Source: Brugia malayi
Taxonomy: Eukaryota; Nematoda; Chromadorea; Rhabditida; Onchocercidae
Length of the DNA: 64,000 bases
NCBI RefSeq assembly: GCF_000002995.4
Contig: NW_025062479.1
Location: 4,211,221 to 4,275,220 of the forward strand
Direction of reading: 5' to 3'
Shown: piece by piece, positions 44,939 to 57,683 of the stretch
Layout: each line of letters opens with the position of its first letter
How positions within the stretch are numbered: the first letter of the stretch is position 1
Notes under the pieces: generated by a model
What the model was told of the DNA's origin: nothing
What the model saw: the letters and a program-made list of their open reading frames with translations, nothing else
Database searches by the model: none
Program-made: the position numbers and the translations under genes

Positions 44939-47089
44939 TGTATAAAACCTGAACGAAAGTTCCAGAATGAAAGTCTCTCAGTAATGACTGTGTATAGTAA
45001 TCTGATCACATAATAGATACATTTCAAAAATTGTCTATAAAATTCAATATGATTTTCGAGGAAAAATATTAATCTCAGTTAGTCAGAAAATTATTTAAAC
45101 CCAATCACACACGGACAATAAAGTACTGGGACTGGGTAATAGTTTTAACTAAGTTTAGCAATAATAAAGCATACAAATAACAAATACATAGATAGGCTTC
45201 TGAAAAAAGAACCTTGTTGAAATCACTGGACACTGGGACATATAATGAGTCCACAAACACAGAAACACACACACACACACACACACATAGAAAGGAAGAA
45301 AGAGAAGAAGAGGGACGCAAGCCTAGTATGCGCAAGCAATCAATATAAAGTACTGGGACTTCTTCATTTAGATGCCTCATAATTAAAATGATTTTCCTAA
45401 CCTTATGTTTTTTAAAAGTATCAGATGTTATCTGCACTACCACCAATACAACCCGCTCACAGCTTCTTTAGCAGTCCTGCAGAATCCATTGAGAAAAATG
45501 GAGAAAAAATATTCATAGCTTCAGCATGTAGAAGAGTAAAGAAAGAGGAGAAGGGGGTCACAAGCTCAATTTTCAAACTATATTTTTTGGGAACAATACT
45601 GCGAGATTACTGTCTTCCTAATTTTATAAATGACTAATTAATAGGAAATCTTAGCAAAACAATGCCATAAAATGGATGAGTGTTGTTGCATCAGGAGAGC
45701 AAGCGTTTATCATTACCATGGGAACACATTATGTGAGCAAATCTGAAACAGTTCTGAACAAATGACAGTTTTCAATTACTGTAGTCTTTTGCAAACCCTT
45801 GAATACTATTATTTTTAATTCAGAGAGGTACTATAATTTAAGTTTCGGACTTTTGAAGCTCAAAAATCACTAAATGGACATCCTTATCACTTCATACAAG
45901 ACAATCTGTTATGGAAATGGTTGCGCTGCTTAGTGAAGAAATGAAATCAAAAAGACGACAATGTTTTGAAATATATTATAGTTTATGCCCACTATAAATG
46001 GAACACTGTCAAACAAAAACTATCAGAGAAAATCTTTTGCGTGTTGAAAACATTAATAAGTGGTTTCACGTTTCACTGCAGTATAAATTTCACGGAGAAC
46101 GCAATCAAATTGAAAGAGGATTTCAATTAACCCATTGAAATCCAAAGAACTAGTGATTGGAACTCAGCTTGTATTGGTCAGCTATGAGAGCATTTGTAGC
46201 CAAACCGAAACAACGACAGATTCAGCTTAGTTCTCTGACTGTGAGGTAAATTCACACAAGACAGTTCATGAGGCTATCAGTGTTTCGCTTCTATGATGAG
46301 AATTAAAACTTTCGAGAGAGGATGAATAGCTACTATACATGGTAGTGGTGTATTAGATCTACTCCGTTCTAGGTCTCTTCTCTATCAACTCCCAGTGGTG
46401 ACATCTGTCGCTTCACTACTTCCTCTCCTCTCGCAGCTGCCCCTTGTTAATAGGGAGTTTCCATTTGGGACACAAAATTGCATGGGGTTACGATATTGCA
46501 CGCCGTAGCAGCTATTTGGCATAGGACGTCATCCTCAAATAGCCGTGTGAGTTTATATGGTGGCGAGGTTTGTGTAAGGGGTGGATAACATCTGATGGCA
46601 TCGGAATGACCTGTTAGGATGGACTGGTGGACGGTGGCTGTTGATTGTTATGTGGTGTATTGGGTAAGCGAGATTCTATACCACTGAAATGGTGTTATGT
46701 CTTTTACAGTACGAAGGTTGTGTAAAAGAATTTGACGAAGTGAAATAAATTTGGTTTTTTTATAGCGTAACTGATTATCGTGTTGAGATATGTCAGCTGT
46801 GCTACGAACTTCAGCCTTATGAGAGCTCTGACTAATGCCATGTAACGAAGTTGGAGACGTCAAATAAGTCATTTCCTTCCTCTCCACTGGCTCATAAATA
46901 TTAGAAGTTCGGTATTCTAATCAATAGATTTTGTACAAGTTTCGTGCGAGTTCCGTTTCCTTGTAGAGATGTTAAAGAATGCTTAACTTATTGAACTGAG
47001 GTGGTGTTTGGAAATCAGCTGGACTTTGAACATCATCCCACTTTGTTCCTACGGTGGGGATCAATTGAACAAATCATTTTTAGGGAGAT
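44939..47089. other. divergent promoter region, low-complexity patches
   Basis: About 2.1 kb between the minus-strand RPS2-like gene and the plus-strand kelch-like gene. It holds a CA microsatellite (about 45265-45287), two copies of a TAAAGTACTGGGACT motif (near 45120 and 45347) and a less AT-rich patch at 46340-46640 that could be a promoter or 5' UTR. No supported exon was found. Open frames at 45105-45446 and 46648-46887 have no coding character. Confidence 0.4.
45265..45287. repeat. CA dinucleotide microsatellite
   Basis: About eleven AC units in the intergenic region upstream of the kelch-like gene. Confidence 0.9.
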
Positions 47090-49533
47090 ATGCAAGTGAA
47101 TACTGAAGATGTTACTGTGCCATGGGGTAGGGTACCAGATTCCCTGGATATACAGATGGGTCGCTGGCGCATGGCAGTATTTCAGGATGTTCAAGAAAGT
47201 TTTGATCACTCCAAGCTGTATTTCCTCTACGATCCGGTTGCAGATGAAAATTCAGGAACAACGTAAGTGAGAGCATTTTCCACTTTTGTTAGGCATTACT
47301 AGTAAAGTTGAGATTTTGTATCACTTTTCAAATATTGGTGAGACATGTACCGATAATTTCGCTTTTTAGTGGTGGGCGCAAAGGCAACCAAGGTTTGGTC
47401 ATTTTCGATTTGTATCAGCGCTGCTTTACTCGGGAAATACCCATCTTTTGTGAAGGTACAAATCGCGAGTTTAATTGTTTAAGGGCTTTTAAAACTGCAG
47501 TAATTTGTTTTATCTAATTTACATTGGAGCCTTTGAAGTACATGCATATCTTCTTTCTTGCGCAGTATATTTGTGATTTCTTCAGGAACACCTAAATTTA
47601 TATTTGCATTGAAGTGTCCGTCATCTTCCGGAGGTTCCTCATTTATCATTACCTGTACCGCCAATAGATATGGTCATACTGGGGTTGGTTGTTGTCTTTT
47701 TGTACTTTTTAAATTTTTGAATTCATGTAATATGATGGAAGTTTTAGGAACATATGGAGTAATGGATGCAAAAAGCTATTGTGATGTAAAAAAGTATTGG
47801 AAGTTTTGTTAAGAAGGATAAAAGTTAAAGCAGCTGGGAAAGCTGCGACCACTTATGAGGGATATTCAGCTTATTAGCTCAGTAAAGAGTTAAATAATGT
47901 TTTTCAAATTCTTTTTTCATTTCACTTGTATTTGGATATTTCTTCGTTTCAGTTATTACTCTATAGAATTAATTTAACACGTGATGGGATGAATTTGGAA
48001 AGCGGACCAAGAGCACTGTTGTCAAATTTTATAACAGTCACTGATACATTCATCGTTTCGATGCGTGAAGATGCACCTGAAGTTGTGCTGATGACTGCTC
48101 CTGGTCTTACTGTTTGGCGAATCAGTTGTCTCACCGAACTGCCTTCCAGCCCAATCGAATCATTTTCAGTCTCAGGGGCAGACCTCAATCATTATTATGA
48201 TGCTTACCTAAGCCAAGGGTCTGATTTCGCTCCACTTTTTTGAACACGAAACATGAGAAATTGATGAAATTGATTTTAACTATTCTATCAAAATTATTAA
48301 ATTTCCAATTTCCGTCATATTTCTGTTCTTTTTTTTTATTTCGGTGAAATCCATAATTACAGTTGCAGTTTTCGTAGTGTAAAAATTTGTTTTTGCATTA
48401 TTCACTGTTTTTTCTTTTTTCAGGAAAATATATTTTCTGTCTCAGTCACCTGATGGACATTTCGATCATTCTCGAGTCCACGTTCTTGAAATCACAGGAC
48501 AGCGTAAGTTACATACAGTAATGTGTAGTCCTGATCCTGTGCGTGGTGCACCATGCGCTCGTAAGCAGGCTGCTATTGATTCAGTGGCAGGTATGTTAAA
48601 TAGTTAATCTTTTTACCCTTTTCATTTCATTCATATAAACTTTCTATAACACCACTTTACTATTTGTTTATTATTCATCAAAAATTTTTAGAAGCACAGT
48701 TTATAGGATACATTTTACTTGCTGGTGGCGAGATCAGTTATGATGGCTCGGTATCTCGTCTTGTTGATTATTGGTTTGTTGATCTTTCAACTTTCATATG
48801 GCAACAAATTCCTGCAGAAATGCCAATTCCTTTGATTGAACCACGCCTTACGGCCACAAATTCAGGTTAACTCCATAGTATGTAATGTTAATTTACATCA
48901 CTTTTATCAGTTGTTCTGAAAGGTTTAGACACTCATTTAGTAATTGTAGATACAAGGGGAAATTTTTTGAAGCTGAGTCATACTATGCACTCTAATAATC
49001 CAACGATTATGATTTTTCCAGGAAGCATTTATTTGTGGGGTGATTTTGATCAGCCAATGCCAGGTATGCCAAACGGAACACATCTGCGTATTCTGAAAAT
49101 AACCGGATTTGGAAGCATTAAACCACCTCCTTATGACGAAGCATCCAAAAAACCTACTTCACCTCCGTTTATTCCACAAGAGCCGTATCCAACGAACCCT
49201 GTAGATGGATCATTTCCATCATATCCAAGTCTTGGTTTTATGCCGGGTAGGAACACGTCGAGTATGGCTCCTTATCCACCAAGTAATTCTTCCCATCCAC
49301 AAAATAATTTCTCGTACTCACCAAATCAACCCTTTTGTCCATCAGGACAAGCAACATATCCTCAAGAGCAACAGCGACAGTGTTACCCGGAGTCGGCACC
49401 TTATTCTCAGAATCGTCAGAGCACTTATCAAGACGGTACGCCGCAGCAGACGTGCGGTATTGCTCCTGGGCCGTTTAGTGGTCAGCATGCTTATTATCCT
49501 CCACAGGAAAAGCAGAACTGCTGTCTTCAGTGA
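47090..49533 (+). CDS. kelch-like beta-propeller protein with proline-rich tail and CaaX box
   Basis: Seven exons: 47090-47262, 47370-47455, 47586-47683, 47953-48218, 48424-48590, 48692-48865, 48929-49533, 522 residues. An acceptor (TTTTTAG) lies six bases before the ATG, typical of spliced-leader genes. Residues 1-340 contain blade-like repeats ([48 protein letters not shown]...[17 protein letters not shown]), each with hydrophobic strands and a W/Y turn as in kelch or galactose-oxidase propellers. The last 160 residues are rich in P, Q, S and Y with a PPPYDEA motif (WW-domain ligand type) and end in CCLQ, a CaaX box predicting farnesylation. A membrane-tethered adaptor is inferred; I do not recognise a named orthologue. 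Confidence 0.75.
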
Positions 49534-51622
49534 GCAGAGTTTGTATTAGCCATTCCAAGTATTTTACTTACATGTGAATAATATGATTCTTTAAGCCGGT
49601 ATTTTATCTTTAATGATTTTGATAGACCTTCTAATATTTTAATAGCTCCTGAAGTTTTCAACATGTGTTTAGCTTAACGAAAGACACAATCCTTATATTT
49701 TAACATAAATCTGTCTTTTTATTATTTTTTTCTGTACTTCTTCCTTTATTGTTTCTATGCTACATTGTGTTGGTATTCATATGTATTCTTTATTCTTAAA
49801 ACTCTAAAGTTATAAATTCCTATTAGCTCCATTTTTTGTATTATTTCTGTCCCGCTGCGTTTTCTGCAGTTTTTATTTTAGTACGAACTTTTATATCTGA
49901 AATACAGATTTTTGCAACTGAAAGTTCGCGTCTTTTCATTGTTTTGCTTATTATAAAGGATTATCGGAAGTCACGAAAACTGCCACTTAGCTGCACGGTC
50001 AGTAATATAGCAACACATAGTTAAAAATATGGTTATGTTTCTTTTTGAAGAAAAAATACCTGCTTATCCCCTTTTTGAAAAATAAAGAATGAGAGAGGTA
50101 ACCACACTGTTTTTGTTTTACTAATTTTCATTCATTCCAAGCTATTGTTTTAGTCGGGAACTTATTTCAACATATTTGAGCTCAATTTTTAATTCATACT
50201 GTCCCTCTTTTTTCTCACTTATTTTCATTATCTCAGCTCCTTGCGTTCCTTTTCTTGATAATTGGAGGTGCAGTGTCCCACCCAGTTCACTTAACCATTT
50301 TCATGTAGATTTTCTAACTTTATGCTCCTCTTGTTTGATTCTGATGTTTTCACGTATTTGTTATACCATTCTTAGGTTAACAGTTAAAGTTCCGATTAAT
50401 TGATCGTTTAGTATGGCATTACAAGAAGTTTCATTACATGGATGTAGCTTAAGTTTTTATTTCCTTTGGATTTAGAGTATCCAATGCTTATATAGGTACT
50501 ATCTATAAGATTAAAATAAATGTCAAAGTTTTAGGGTTTTCAAGAAATGCATGGTGATTTTAAATTGAAAGTACTTGCCATAATAAAAACGAACTTTTTA
50601 TTCATTAAGGTAGCATTTCTAAAGATTTTTCAAATCCTCTACAACTTTCGAAAGGAGGTGGAGTATAAGAAATGTTGCAGATTAGTTGAACGTGACGCAA
50701 AATCTGTATTTTTGTTGTTTGAAAAATCGTTTGAAGACAGCGATATTTGGGAGTTTGAATTAATGTGGTTAACATAGCATCACTGCTATCAGCATCAGTG
50801 TGGTATGTTTCCCGAAATACTTCAAAAAATAGGGGATTTATGAGGCGACAGAGATTTTTTAACCAAGTTGAAAGGGTTTCTCATAGAGTTTTGTTACAGT
50901 TGTGGATGGCGAATAGACAGCAAGTATTGACTTTTGTGTATAAGCTGAGTGCTCGGGGATGCAGTACTGTTTTAGTGTTAAAAAGGCTCACAGAGAGATT
51001 TCCTATAAGTTATAGAAAGAAATGCATTAAAGATTCTTCCCAAAATTAACAATAAGGAAGTTAATGTATGTAAAATAAAAGGAATGTGTAATAATGTAAT
51101 GAACAGCAATAACACAGCTCTTGCCATACACGTTCATTACACGCATATAATGAGGAGAACAAGAGCAAAAAATTTGAGGAATTATATGATGAAAGGTAAA
51201 AGGGAAATGAGAGAGGGAAAGGCAGAAAGTTTTCCACTTGTATATGGAAGGGAATTAAAACATGAGTCGAAATCCATGACAGCAGTAAACAGTTAAATTC
51301 GAAGAGAGATGAGAATTAGTTTGGTATTGATTCTTTTTTGCATTAAATAGTTAACTTAATTTCCCATTTAAACATATATGGGCTTTAAAATGTGTATCAA
51401 TCAATCTTTTTTAAAGCACTGTTAAAAACTTTATGCTACACATTAAAACTTGGGCAATCGTAGAATATTTCACTTGTTGGAATCTAGGAATCTAGGAATG
51501 TTTACAGTTATTGTGTAAAATATACTCTTGAATAGCATAGTAGTATTAACAGAATAAGAAATGCTATATCTATGGTACCAAATAAATTTCAGGATATTGC
51601 TAATTTCCTAAACAAATAGCTT
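49534..51622. other. convergent intergenic region
   Basis: About 2.1 kb between two converging stops. It should hold both 3' UTRs. A cluster of short open frames (50547-51296) has lysine-rich, AT-driven composition and no splice logic. Nothing else was recognised. Confidence 0.4.
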
Positions 51623-53605
51623 CTATGAGAAAACAATGGATGTGAGCAGAAGTGAAATAGAGTGAATGAGGCATGTCGACGGAGAAGAGGAAGAATTCAG
51701 CGAATGACTTTCCGGTGCGCCACCATCTGTAGCAGTAGCAGCATGCTCATTGACTGCTTCAGGAATCAGATTATCTTCTCCAGTTGTCCCACTTAGTGAC
51801 CCTTCATGATGTACCACTGTGGCCAGTCCTGGCTCAGCTATCTCGTCAAGCTGCGGAATATTGCAGTCAAAGTCGCAAGAATGTAGCTTATCTGCATGTA
51901 GACCCTGGAAAAAACGAACATTCTTCTGATTGCAAGTCGGATGAAATCATCAAAATCTTAAAAAATGATTTCCCTTCTCCCATGACTAAATTTTATTACC
52001 AATTATATAACATGTAACCTTGAACATGTTTCTCAAGCTTTTGCACATGATTACTTGTGCACTTTCTGAATGACAAATCCCCTTCATTGCACTAATATAT
52101 TCGTGCAACTTATTGTTTACTTCTTGACAAACCTGAAAGGTCGATTAAAAACTTGCGAGCAAAACTTTTCATGTCAAAATGGCACTTAAGTGAAAGATCA
52201 CAATTATTTATATATTATGTTTTTTCTACATGCACCGCTTCGTTTTACTAAACTCTGCAATCTCGGACATCTATTGATCCACAAAATTCTAACTTGATCA
52301 TCTGGATGTTCTAGAAACCTTTCGGATAAGTAGGTCCCAGCACTGAGTGTCATTTCACCAATTCGTTCTTCCATTAAACATTCACGATGTTCCCTTAGTA
52401 TTTCCTGTCCTTCCTGTAGAAAAAATTACAAAAATCCATCTAGAAATATGTATTAAAAACTAAAATGAAAGATTAGATTCAAAAATTCGGCATGCTTGTC
52501 TAATATGGAATAAAAGTCTGTTGAAAAACAGTTTATATCCCAGAAAATAAATAAATGACTTTTTATATATGGGAAGAAGTTTTAAATGGCGGTCCACGAT
52601 ACTAATGTATTCTTTCCCACAAAAACAAGCCAAATCGCTCTAAGAAACACGTAATTTACCTGTGAACAAGCATATGTCAAGAGATAATAACTCTTCAAAA
52701 AGCTGCCTGAATTTTTTCGATGTATTAACAAATCGCTAACTGTGTTTGAAGCAGCAAGAATTTCACTGTGTTCGCATTCATGCTTGACTGGTCCAGCATC
52801 CTAAAAATTTCCATTGTGAACCAAAATAAAAAAGGGTAATTACAATCTAAAAATTTCTTTTCTAATAAATGTAAAACAAAATAAAATCCGGTAACGGCAA
52901 TTTATTTGCCGTGCTTATTTAAAGTAACAAAAGTAGATGGCAAGCTTCTTTTCCGCCTGAAATTTTTTCACAGTAAAGTAAAGATCTACTTAAGTTTCCG
53001 CTATTCAATTTGGCGCGAATGACAAACTAATAGGCGTAATTAAAATAACACTCTCTTAAAAATGTCTTAAATTATGCCTACCGTTTAATATATGTATATG
53101 ATCTAGACAAAGATCCCAGGATAATGGATACTGTATATTTCCAACTGCGAAATATCAACCTGCAGGATTCAGCTGTGGAAAAAGCAATTAATGATTTACC
53201 TTGATACATAAATCAAGCTGCCTTAAGTGCTCACATTGATTTTCATTGATCGTAACAACATTATCTTTCAGTTCATATAATGTCCATGCCCATTCATCCA
53301 AGATACTTATGAAACACTTCACCAGCGTTATATAATCGCATAACTTCAAATCGGTGATGACAGTAAATTCGTATCCCAGAAATTTCAATTTCAATCTCCA
53401 CAAATCAGTGACTTTTACTTTTCTCACATTGTTTCACATTATTTTTCAGGACTTCAGAAAACGAAAATACTTAATTGTGTTAAAGTCTTCCAGAAAAAAC
53501 TTCATCAGTCAATCGTATATTTAAAAATTAAAGTGTAAAATAACTAACCTGTAGTGTACCAGTGATACTGTTCAATAATAGCAGTACAGCAAATTCAAAT
53601 TTCAT
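51623..53605 (-). CDS. secreted cysteine-containing protein with probable GPI anchor
   Basis: Six phase-0 exons: 53605-53549, 53343-53200, 52800-52660, 52413-52249, 52132-52019, 51904-51623, 300 residues. Exon 1 is a signal peptide (MKFEFAVLLLLNSITGTLQ). The mature part has about a dozen Cys in a helical context (LCDYITLVKCF, QCEHLRQLDLC, HECEHSEI, NRCPRLQ, VCQEVNNKL, ICHSESAQVIMC, SCDFDCN). It is followed by a Ser/Gly/Thr-rich acidic linker and a hydrophobic C terminus (CLIHSISLLLTSIVFS) after SSSSPS, the usual GPI-attachment layout. The Cys spacing is reminiscent of nematode T20D4.11-like (DUF19) secreted proteins, but I cannot confirm this. Every intron is phase 0. Confidence 0.75.
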
Positions 53606-56600
53606 CGAGAAAAACTCAAGTTTGCTGCAACCAGTAATAACCTCAATAATATTGGCCTAATTAAGAAACCGTTCACAAGGATTTCCACAGAATTTTTCAG
53701 AAGTTCATTTAAACTTGGCTTTGAACAAAAAATTCTTGTTGCGGCCACGATAAGCGAGAATTGATATCAAGCTTTATCTGCAACACTTTTGAATTTAGCT
53801 TGCAATTCACAATGATTATTTCACAAAAATCTTTAAGATTAACATCATCCATATAGCCAACATATACCCACGCAGTAGACCTAAAAAATTTTGGAATTCA
53901 AATTTTCAAAATCGCTTCAACGAGCAGCACTTACTAATAATAGAACATGTAAAGGATTGCATCAAATTAACTTGTAATTTTCGGAATTTCGTAAGGAAGT
54001 TTTGAATAAGAAATTTATAAAAGGAAAAATTCAACAAACTGAGTATGAGGAAGAAAACAAAGAGTTCTCATACGGAAATATCGGTCGATATCTGAGTGCA
54101 GTAGGGAAAAGATAAAGATTTGCGGTCAGTATTCTCCAGCGAAAGCAAATTTGCTCATTTCTAATAAATAACAAAAGTAGAAATAGAACCTGTCTAGCAA
54201 CAAATTATTACGCATTACATAACGATATGTAATGAATTTATTGAAATTTAATCAGCAACTAAAAAAAAAATAATGCATTATGACTACTTTAATCTTAAGA
54301 TGCGTTATTCTAATGCTAGCATTTTTCCCAAAAGTTCTGTCATATTAATTAAAAACTATTTTGTAATACAGAAACAAAACAATTATGTAACGGTTTTTTC
54401 CACTTTTAAAATTCGATCTATAATCAATGAAACAAAACACAATCGGCAACAAAAAATTTGTAGACTTCAGAAAGAAGAGAAGAGATGGACTGCAAGGTTG
54501 AATTTGAGTAAAAGCAGATGGCAAATATGCTGATTCGTTACGCCAAAAGTTAAGCAGTTTGTAATAGAAATGAATTGTAGAAAGTACTTATGACACACTT
54601 AGAGAAAAATATTAATGTGTTTTTTGCATGTAGTTGTGATAGATTTCGAAAAGTCACCATTAATTGAAATTCTTATTAAACCAGCCTCTTTTCTTCACAT
54701 GCAGTCTAAATGGATAAAAACATCGAATGATTTAAATTACTGGCAGATGAAAATTTTAATGGAAGAAAAGTGAAAAAAAAAGAAAGGAAACGAATGGTTA
54801 GGTTGTTTCTTTTTTGGAAAAATCATTTTTTAACATTAGCTTTTAACTGCTTATAAAAAGACTTCACTTAGAAGCCCAGCGAAATTCTTCATTACTTTGA
54901 GTTTAGCAATATGTAAGAAATATTTATTACTTGAATTAAGTTTGAAGTGCTAAATTATACCTTTCCCGCACAAAAAGGAGCGAAATCTTTTAGAAGCTTA
55001 TGTTTTCACCGCATAATATGGAACATAATTTTGAAGTTGTATAATGTGAGTAAGCAAGTCCTGACGATTCAGTTTCTCTCCTTTTAGGAATTTCCTGAAA
55101 AAAAAAATTTCATTCTTAAGTATTATCAATTTTGCTAAAACTGCATTGATTTTTTGCAGCAGTTCTTATAACTTCATTTAACATCGTTATCGTCACGTAA
55201 CGTTTAACATACTTTTCCGTAACTAGTTTTCAAAATAAGACTAGTGGATTTCAACCCTTTTATTGATAACACCAAGAACATGTATGAAATATGTTCAATA
55301 TTAAAACAAAATTTTACTGATAAGATGTAAAGGTTTTTATGGTTTAATTATACAACAAAGATTCTTGAACGATTGATTATTGTTTTTAAGAATTCCCTTT
55401 ATTTATTTACTTTTTTTTTCACCTTAGTTTTGCTAGACATGTCTGCATAGCTTGCATATAAGGATAGTTTACTCTTAGTTATTTACAAACTAAGTTTTGA
55501 GAAAATAAGTATAACAACTTTAAAAATCAAGAATTAGCTTGTTAATCTGCTCCTTTCGAGGAACAATACCAGACTTTTTTTTTTAGCGAAAAGTCTTACA
55601 ACAAATTACAATCAAACTATAACAAAAATGTTGAAAAACAAAAAAAAAAAAATGTGTTAAATTAACTCAAAAGTTAAATGTTTAATTAAGCAACTAGAAA
55701 TAAAGGCCTTGAGGTGCAATCATAAGAACTAAAATAACGGTATATAATGTTCTGTGAACTCTATTTCTCATTATTGGAAAAGTTAACTTCATATTAAAGT
55801 GAGAGAGCCTGTCAAAGGAAGTATGAATGGCAATGTAAGGAATTCTCATTTCAATAACGTCTCTAACAATTCATAAAAAAAAATGTCAGAGAAGTGTTCA
55901 CTTTGTTCTGAACTTTGATGAAAAAGCCAATGAAGACTGAAACGGAATCGACGTTGACATGCTTGTGATGCAAATAAACGAACTTATTGGCATAGGAAAA
56001 AACTTTATTGCTGTCAGAAACAACTTTATTTTGAGGAAAATCTAAAACATTACAACGAAGCATCCTAAAGATGCCAAGTGCACATACTGCGTTGAGGAAG
56101 GATATCTTGGTGTACACAGCTTTTTCCCATATATTTAGAAATTCTGAGATTGACCGATGAAAGACTTATCCATGAAAACATTTTTCACTAGCCTTTTTTT
56201 TTTTTAGGCACAAGTGTACGTCACTTTCACAACTAACTATTTTAACTCTCTAATTCAAGCTCCATCCAGCTGTAGTTTCATTTACCTACTGAAACCCTAG
56301 TGAACATCAATACTTTCTTTCCAATCTCATAACTTAAAAAAATTTTTATTCCTTTCCTGATTTATTGGAGTCAAAAAAGTAACCAAACATCATCCGATCA
56401 TTACAGTTACCTTGGATGAGGTTTGCTACAAGTAAATAATAAGAACGAATTGTTTATGCCTAAACGTATGACACTGTGTAATACATGATTAGGAAACACA
56501 AATTATATCTAAAAACTGAAGAATTATTAAATGATGGAAAATGTCAGTTCTATGACAAGAAAAATCTTAGAAAAAACTAGTATCCATCTTATCATTTCAT

Positions 56601-57382
56601 AGAATAACACTGCTATGATATAATCAGATTACAGAAATGGACCACCAGAAGCGTTGCAAAATAAACACCTGTTATATAAAAACATGGCCAAAAATGAAGT
56701 TCGTAATTTTAAGTAATTTAAAAACAACCAAAATGACATATCCATCACAAATATCACTGTAATTGAAGGGATATTACGAGATAAGCAAAAGAAAAAAGAA
56801 TGGGAGCGAAAAGATCACGAAATGTGATAAAGATTTAATCCAGGGATATTGGAAGAAAATGGAAACCAGATGTCATCTAAAAAGACTGACTAAGTGACTT
56901 AAGTGCTCGGTATCTTCAAAACTGGACCTGACATATCTGACAAGTCACAACAAAATGATAACCAGAACAGTGCTTCACAGATGGTAACAGGTTGCAGGTA
57001 TTGCAAGCTATATGCACTGTTGCAACCTCCTTCCATCAAGCTAACACAAGACCATATGCTGCCAAACTAGCAAAGCACAGTCTGAATTCATTTTGATTTC
57101 CAGAAAAAGTAATTAAAAAAATTTTATAAAAAAAAAAAAAAAAAACTTTGCTCTAACATTTCGAATTATGTGTTGAAAGAAGGCAAAATTTTTGTATCCT
57201 TGTTTTTAATTCAATCAATTGACTTTTAGAGCTGTACTTAAGGAGCATAGAACATGGTCTACCGTTGTTATATTAGGCGACAAAGAAAATATGAAAGAAT
57301 TCACCATAATCCACCCATTATTTCTTGCTGTTATGATTAATTTAGTTTTCTTATACTCACTCAATGTTTTGCACTGTGAGCG
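53606..57382. other. gene-poor interval
   Basis: About 3.8 kb of AT-rich DNA. Open frames at 54273-54533 and 55863-56117 have no domain or splice support. A 50-codon protein-like frame near 56900-57080 (plus strand, containing MVTGCRYCKLYALLQPPSIK) is noted but unsupported. The last part (about 57120-57230) has an A-run and a TTTTAG acceptor-like site ahead of the small membrane-protein frame. Confidence 0.4.
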
Positions 57383-57646
57383 ATGCCTCGGCATGCAAAG
57401 AAATCCAAACGAAAAGAACTCCAGCAAAGGGAGATCGCTAAGCAAAAGTTTCTATTCCGCAATAAGTGCCGTGCGATATTTCGTAGGTTAATGCGATGGA
57501 GCTTACAAACAGGGAAAACTTGTGCATATTTTATAGTTTATGCTGTCACGTACAGTATACTAATTATACTACTTGTTGCTGCATCTTTCGCTATCTTTGC
57601 TTTTACTTATATTTTCTATAGCAATACTTTCTATTTTTCGAAATAA
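57383..57646 (+). CDS. small single-exon membrane protein
   Basis: 87 codons starting MPRHAKKSKRKELQQ. The first 45 residues are strongly basic, then comes one long hydrophobic segment (YFIVYAVTYSILIILLVAAS, extending about ten residues further) and a short end, FYFSK. A basic head followed by a single helix suggests a type II membrane protein; the RWSLQTGKT-helix arrangement vaguely recalls the start of Na,K-ATPase beta subunits, but the ectodomain is missing. The stop overlaps an AATAAA and is followed at once by an A tract of more than 30 bases. An overlapping frame at 57219-57491 is considered a shadow. Confidence 0.4.
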   Translation: MPRHAKKSKRKELQQREIAKQKFLFRNKCRAIFRRLMRWSLQTGKTCAYFIVYAVTYSILIILLVAASFAIFAFTYIFYSNTFYFSK

Positions 57647-57651
57647 AAAAA

Positions 57652-57683
<32 letters not shown>

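Noticed and set aside
45105..45446. 113-codon minus-strand frame across the CA repeat
   Set aside because: Its middle is the microsatellite translated as a Cys/Val run; no other support.
47461..47520. Read-through of exon 2 of the kelch-like gene to the stop near 47517
   Set aside because: The GTACAA donor at 47456 joins in phase to the exon at 47586; the extension is intron.
56890..57080. 50-codon frame with QMVTGCRYCKLYALL
   Set aside because: Looks faintly coding but has no start, splice sites or family resemblance.
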